Source: Flavobacteriaceae bacterium (lineage in GTDB: Bacteria > Bacteroidota > Bacteroidia > Flavobacteriales > Flavobacteriaceae). From it: a stretch of 48,107 nucleotides of DNA. The position numbers were made by a program, and so were the translations under genes. Positions 44,693 through 48,107 of the stretch are shown here, piece by piece (positions within the stretch are counted from its first letter, which is position 1; the number at the start of each line of letters is the position of its first letter). The notes under the pieces are model-generated. The model saw nothing but the letters and a program-made list of their open reading frames with translations, had not been told where the DNA came from and made no database searches. The DNA is taken from contig JAHDGB010000003.1 of the NCBI GenBank assembly GCA_020627885.1, positions 1 through 48,107 on the forward strand, in the 5' to 3' direction.

Positions 44693-45274
44693 ATGACGTT
44701 AGTAATTATAGATTATGGAATAGGCAATACCAAAAGTGTTCAATTTGCTTTTAAACGCATAGGAAAAGAAGCTGTCTTATCATCAAATCCAAGAGAAATA
44801 GAGCAAGCAGATAGAGTTATTTTTCCTGGGGTAGGAGAAGCTAGCTCTGCAATTAAAGCATTAAAAAAAAAGAAATTAGACAAAGTTATTCCTCAATTAA
44901 AACAACCTGTTTTAGGTATTTGTTTAGGAATGCAATTGCTTTGTAATACTACCCAAGAAAATAAAACTAAAGGTTTAGGTGTTTTTAATGTAGATATAAA
45001 AAGGTTTTCTAAAAAAGTGAAAGCGCCACAAATAGGATGGAATACTATAACAAATTTAAAATCTAATTTATTTAAAGGCATAAATAGTAATTCATTTATG
45101 TATTTTGTACATAGTTATTACGCTCTAGATTGTATGGAAGCAATTGCAAATACATATTATGAATATAATTTTGCTTCAGCTTTACAGAAAGATAATTTTT
45201 ATGGTGTACAGTTTCATCCAGAAAAGAGTAGTTTAGTCGGAGAGCAAATATTGAAGAATTTTTTAACATTATAA
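44693..45274 (+). CDS. hisH: Imidazole glycerol phosphate synthase, glutaminase subunit
   Basis: HisH hydrolyses glutamine and passes ammonia to HisF. The product has 193 residues, normal length. The triad is visible: Cys77 in GICLGMQLL, and His175 and Glu177 in VQFHPEKSS. Other motifs are IIDYGIGNTKSV, FPGVGEASSAI and PQIGWNTI. It begins 30 bases after hisB and ends 28 bases before hisA. Its partner HisF is encoded two genes on, so the complex is made from one transcript. Confidence 0.97.
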   Translation: MTLVIIDYGIGNTKSVQFAFKRIGKEAVLSSNPREIEQADRVIFPGVGEASSAIKALKKKKLDKVIPQLKQPVLGICLGMQLLCNTTQENKTKGLGVFNVDIKRFSKKVKAPQIGWNTITNLKSNLFKGINSNSFMYFVHSYYALDCMEAIANTYYEYNFASALQKDNFYGVQFHPEKSSLVGEQILKNFLTL

Positions 45275-45302
45275 ACAAGCTTTTTTTTAAATAATTTGAA
45301 TT

Positions 45303-46037
45303 ATGAGAATAATACCAGCAATAGATATTATAGACGGGAAATGTGTTCGTTTATCGAAAGGGGATTATGATACAAAAAAAGTTTATAATGAAAACCCGCT
45401 AGAAGTTGCAAAACAATTTGAAGCGGCAGGGATAAAATATTTGCATTTAGTAGATCTGGATGGCGCTAAGGCAAAACATATTATAAATCATAAAGTATTA
45501 GAAAAAATAGCATCTAAAACTTCTTTAAAAATAGATTTTGGAGGAGGACTAAAAACAAATGAAGATTTACATATTGCATTTAACTCTGGAGCAAAACAAA
45601 TAACAGGAGGTAGTATAGCTGTAAATAACGTAAGAACCTTCGAAGGGTGGATTTCTAAATATGGAACGCAAAAGATAATATTAGGCGCCGATTGTAATAA
45701 TGAAAAAATAGTGATTAATGGTTGGCAAGAAGAAAGCAATGAAGAAGTCATTTCTTTTATTAAAAATTATCAAAAAAAAGGTATTCAATATGTTATATGC
45801 ACAGATGTGGCTAAAGATGGAATGTTAGAAGGGCCTTCTTTTCAGCTTTATGAAAAAATTATTAATCAATGTAGTAATAATAGTAAAGGGCAATCTATTA
45901 AACTTATAGCTTCCGGAGGTGTCTCTTCATTTTCCGATTTAGAAAAACTTGAAACATTAGGATGTGAAGGTATAATCATAGGTAAAGCTCTTTATGAAAA
46001 CAAAATTACTTTAAAGGAGTTAGATCCTTTTTTGTGA
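45303..46037 (+). CDS. hisA: ProFAR isomerase
   Basis: HisA opens the ribose ring of ProFAR by an Amadori rearrangement. The product has 244 residues, a TIM barrel. The general base is Asp8 in [20 protein letters not shown], and the acid Asp is in the second half, in [14 protein letters not shown]. The two phosphate-binding loops are [11 protein letters not shown] and [11 protein letters not shown]. The stop lies 17 bases before the preferred hisF start. The HisA identity over HisF is supported by GKCVRL and TDVAKDG. Confidence 0.97.
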   Translation: MRIIPAIDIIDGKCVRLSKGDYDTKKVYNENPLEVAKQFEAAGIKYLHLVDLDGAKAKHIINHKVLEKIASKTSLKIDFGGGLKTNEDLHIAFNSGAKQITGGSIAVNNVRTFEGWISKYGTQKIILGADCNNEKIVINGWQEESNEEVISFIKNYQKKGIQYVICTDVAKDGMLEGPSFQLYEKIINQCSNNSKGQSIKLIASGGVSSFSDLEKLETLGCEGIIIGKALYENKITLKELDPFL

Positions 46038-46054
46038 TTAAACGTAAAAATAAG

Positions 46055-46810
46055 ATGTTAACCAAAAGAATAATTCCATGTTTAGATATTAAAAATGGAA
46101 GAACAGTTAAAGGTGTTAATTTTAGAAACTTAATAGATGCTGGAGACCCTGTAGAATTAGCAAAACATTATGCAAAACATGGAGCAGATGAACTCGTTTT
46201 CTTAGACATTTCGGCAACTTTAGAAGGTCGAAATACAACATTAGAAATGGTTTTAAAGGTAGCAGAACAAGTAAATATACCTTTTACTGTAGGTGGGGGA
46301 GTATCATCTATAGAAAATGTTAATTGTCTTTTAAAATCTGGAGCAGACAAGATAGCTATAAACTCTTCGGCTATAAAAAATCCTTGCCTAATAAATGTGC
46401 TTTCAGAAAAATTTGGAAGTCAATGTATAACTGTTGCAATAGATGCAAAACGGATAAATAAAAAGTGGACTGTGTTTATGGCGGGGGGAACTATTCCTAC
46501 TTCTTTAAATTTGTTCGATTGGGCTAAAGAAGTTGAACAAAGAGGAGCTGGAGAAATATTGTTTACATCTATGAATAATGATGGTATAAAAACTGGTTTT
46601 GCTAATGTAGCATTAGCAAAATTGACAAAAGTTATAAACATACCAATTATTGCATCTGGTGGAGCAGGAACGGTTCAACATTTTATTGATGCTTTTAAAA
46701 TAGGGAAGTCTGATGCTGCTTTGGCTGCTAGTGTTTTTCACTTTAAAGACATTTCTATTTCAGAATTAAAAAAAGAATTAAAAAAGAATCAAATTCCTGT
46801 TCGCTTATAA
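46055..46810 (+). CDS. hisF: Imidazole glycerol phosphate synthase, cyclase subunit
   Basis: HisF forms the imidazole ring and releases AICAR, using ammonia from HisH. The product has 251 residues from the ATG at 46055. A GTG at 46034 overlaps the hisA stop, but [20 protein letters not shown] is the standard N-terminus, so the ATG is preferred. Catalytic residues are Asp11 and the Asp in the second half ([12 protein letters not shown]). Phosphate loops are [10 protein letters not shown] and [11 protein letters not shown]. Confidence 0.97.
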   Translation: MLTKRIIPCLDIKNGRTVKGVNFRNLIDAGDPVELAKHYAKHGADELVFLDISATLEGRNTTLEMVLKVAEQVNIPFTVGGGVSSIENVNCLLKSGADKIAINSSAIKNPCLINVLSEKFGSQCITVAIDAKRINKKWTVFMAGGTIPTSLNLFDWAKEVEQRGAGEILFTSMNNDGIKTGFANVALAKLTKVINIPIIASGGAGTVQHFIDAFKIGKSDAALAASVFHFKDISISELKKELKKNQIPVRL

Positions 46811-46845
46811 ACCGGACCTAATTGGTGTAGTACTATTTTTAAAAA

Positions 46846-47457
46846 ATGAAAAAGATAAATTTTAATAAGAATAATGATGGATTAGTTCCTGCAATTATTC
46901 AAGATGCAAATACAAAAAATGTATTGATGCTTGGTTATATGAATGCTGAAGCTATAGAAAAAACTAAAGAAACAAAAAAAGTAGCTTTTTACAGTAGAAA
47001 GAAAAAACGTTTATGGACTAAAGGTGAAGAAAGTGGTAATGCTTTAAATTTGATTACTATAAAAGTAGATTGTGATAATGACTCCTTATTAATTACAGCG
47101 ACTCCCAATGGACCGACTTGCCATAAAGGAACAGACACTTGTTGGGCGGAAGAAAACAACTCAAACTTCGGGTTTCTTTCTAAACTTGAAAACAAAATAG
47201 AAAACAGAAAAAAGAATGTCTTAAGTGAACAATCGTATGTTGCATCATTATTTGAAAAAGGCATTAATAAAATAGCTCAAAAAGTAGGAGAGGAGGCTAT
47301 TGAAACTGTTATTGAAGCTAAAGATAATGATGACAATTTATTTTTAAATGAAAGCGCCGATTTACTCTTTCATTACTTAATATTGCTTCAGGCAAAGGGT
47401 TATAAGTTAAATGATGTTGTTAAGGTTTTAAAAGAAAGAGAAAATAAAAAATCATAA
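46846..47457 (+). CDS. hisIE: Bifunctional phosphoribosyl-AMP cyclohydrolase / phosphoribosyl-ATP pyrophosphatase
   Basis: The product has 203 residues fusing HisI (about 1-110) and HisE (about 115-203), steps three and two of the pathway. HisI shows VLMLGYMNAEAIEKT, VAFYSRKKKRLWTKGEESG and the metal and zinc sites VDCDNDSLLI and GPTCHKGTDTCW. HisE shows LFEKGINKIAQKVGEEAIETVIEAK and ESADLLFHYLILLQAKG, with the acidic metal-binding residues. It is the last gene of the operon and is followed 9 bases later by a terminator. Confidence 0.97.
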   Translation: MKKINFNKNNDGLVPAIIQDANTKNVLMLGYMNAEAIEKTKETKKVAFYSRKKKRLWTKGEESGNALNLITIKVDCDNDSLLITATPNGPTCHKGTDTCWAEENNSNFGFLSKLENKIENRKKNVLSEQSYVASLFEKGINKIAQKVGEEAIETVIEAKDNDDNLFLNESADLLFHYLILLQAKGYKLNDVVKVLKERENKKS

Positions 47458-47466
47458 ATAAAAACG

Positions 47467-47499
47467 AAACCCATAACACAGTTAGTATGTTATGGGTTT
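47467..47499 (+). terminator. Terminator of the his operon
   Basis: AAACCCATAACA and TGTTATGGGTTT form a perfect 12-bp stem with a 9-base loop directly after hisIE. The T run after it is short, so efficiency is uncertain; it is symmetrical enough to act on either strand. Confidence 0.8.
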
Positions 47500-47995
47500 C
47501 TAATTAAAATAAACAAAACTAATTAAATAATGGTTGTTATTTAGTAATGAATAGCGTGTTAGGGATTTTTTGTTCTTGGCTGTTGTTATTTAGTCAATGG
47601 TTATTTTGTAATTGGTTGTTATAATTATTTGGTTGTTGTTACTTTTTTATATCATTCATCCTATATATCAGATGATCTTTTTTTTTTTTACTATTGTAAC
47701 AGAGGGAAATAAATTATAGTAGTTAAGTAAATTGTCCTAATCTATAATGTATTTGCTAGGTTCTGTAAACATAAGACAAGTTTCTTCTTTGTCAACAAAA
47801 AAATTGTTGATATTCGGATAATTAAGGACAAAAGGTGAAAAATCTGTTAAAATGCATCTCTTATAGATGAAAAGTAAGGCATTCATCCGTAAATAATTGT
47901 AGTTCATGGATTAAACAAAAAAGGTTTGGCTTTATAAAATTAAATAAAGCCAAACCCCAATAATTAAAGGTTGTGTAAATTAAACTCTAAATAAA
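47500..47995. other. Noncoding gap between two convergent units
   Basis: I see no gene in this AT-rich gap. It includes short direct repeats of GTTGTTATTTAGT (about 47532 and 47582), several further TGGTTGTT copies up to 47640, and a long T run near 47680. The minus-strand terminator lies at its right end. Confidence 0.6.
47923..47956 (-). terminator. Terminator of the minus-strand T9SS cargo gene
   Basis: GGTTTGGCTTTA (47923-47934) and TAAAGCCAAACC (47945-47956) form a perfect 12-bp stem. The run of A on its left side (47915-47922) gives the T run in the minus-strand transcript. It lies 40 bases after the stop of the minus-strand gene. Confidence 0.88.
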
Positions 47996-48107
47996 TTATT
48001 CTTTAACTACCTTTTTAGTAATAATATTACCATTTTTAAATATCACTTTTAAAGTATAAATTCCTGAGGATAAATTATTCATATTTAACTCTATAGCTTT
48101 TGAGTTT
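47996..48107 (-). CDS. C-terminal end of a T9SS type A cargo protein, partial
   Basis: The last 36 codons and the TAA stop (47996-47998) are in the window. The end reads NSKAIELNMNNLSSGIYTLKV, then IFKNGNIITKKVVKE. This is the conserved close of the Por secretion tail (type A sorting domain): 'i.l..lp.GiY.v.v...g....kkvvk'. The protein is thus exported by the type IX system and its tail removed or linked to lipopolysaccharide. Its function cannot be told because the rest lies outside the window. A clear terminator follows. Confidence 0.85.
   Translation of the reverse strand, partial: NSKAIELNMNNLSSGIYTLKVIFKNGNIITKKVVKE

Noticed and set aside
46034-46054. GTG start for hisF overlapping the hisA stop
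   Set aside because: The ATG at 46055 gives the standard HisF N-terminus [12 protein letters not shown]; the extra seven residues are not typical of the family.

Overview
The window is a gene-dense, AT-rich chromosomal segment that reads as a member of the Flavobacteriaceae (Bacteroidota). Supporting signs are a PorX-type response regulator and two type IX secretion C-terminal signals, a fused LpxC-FabZ protein, promoters matching the Bacteroidetes TAnnTTTG -7 element, a putative sulfonolipid gene pair, and housekeeping gene orders typical of flavobacteria. No rRNA, tRNA, CRISPR array, prophage or insertion sequence was found.

Layout. 1-48 is the last 15 codons of ychF. 155-934 encodes a secreted surface-type protein. 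1113-5935 holds topoisomerase IV (parE, a small membrane protein gene, parC), followed by a convergent ybaB-type gene. 6466-11096 holds a prolyl-oligopeptidase-family lipoprotein and two PLP enzymes that together look like cysteate synthase and cysteate acyltransferase, the first steps of sulfonolipid (capnine) synthesis. 11160-13270 is a sparse accessory-like stretch with a cluster of four REP-like palindromes, a truncated AraC-type regulator, about 650 bp without a clear gene, and an XRE-type regulator facing an M14 carboxypeptidase gene across a region rich in TTACAnnTGTAA palindromes. 14481-18751 carries an Lrp/AsnC regulator, a DinB-like protein, a small poly-Glu-tailed protein, aroB and proline dehydrogenase. 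18992-23002 encodes a large secreted metalloprotease-like protein with Ig-like repeats and a type B T9SS signal. 23015-25789 (minus strand) holds a small anchored protein, a HAD phosphatase and porX. 25822-33041 holds an HD-domain hydrolase, lpxD, lpxC-fabZ, lpxA, efp, a second lpxD-like gene and sucD. 33188-40005 holds an M16 peptidase lipoprotein, fabG, a VWA membrane protein and a prohibitin-like SPFH protein. 40118-47457 is a complete histidine operon, hisGDCBHAF(IE). 47996-48107 is the 3' end of a minus-strand gene for a T9SS type A cargo protein.

How the parts work together. The lipid A genes (lpxD, lpxC-fabZ, lpxA), the putative sulfonolipid genes, PorX and the secreted cargo proteins all serve the outer envelope, export and probably gliding. 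The histidine operon encodes every step from PRPP/ATP to histidine in eight genes through two fusions (HisB, HisIE). It is preceded by what looks like a classical attenuator: a 19-residue leader peptide with four His codons clustered among seven, an intrinsic terminator, and an upstream exact copy of one terminator arm able to form an antiterminator. This attenuator is the clearest regulatory discovery in the window. Next are the XRE/M14 operator array, the second LpxD that lacks one catalytic His, a HisB phosphatase domain without the usual zinc ligands, and a near-perfect 255-bp internal repeat in the metalloprotease gene.
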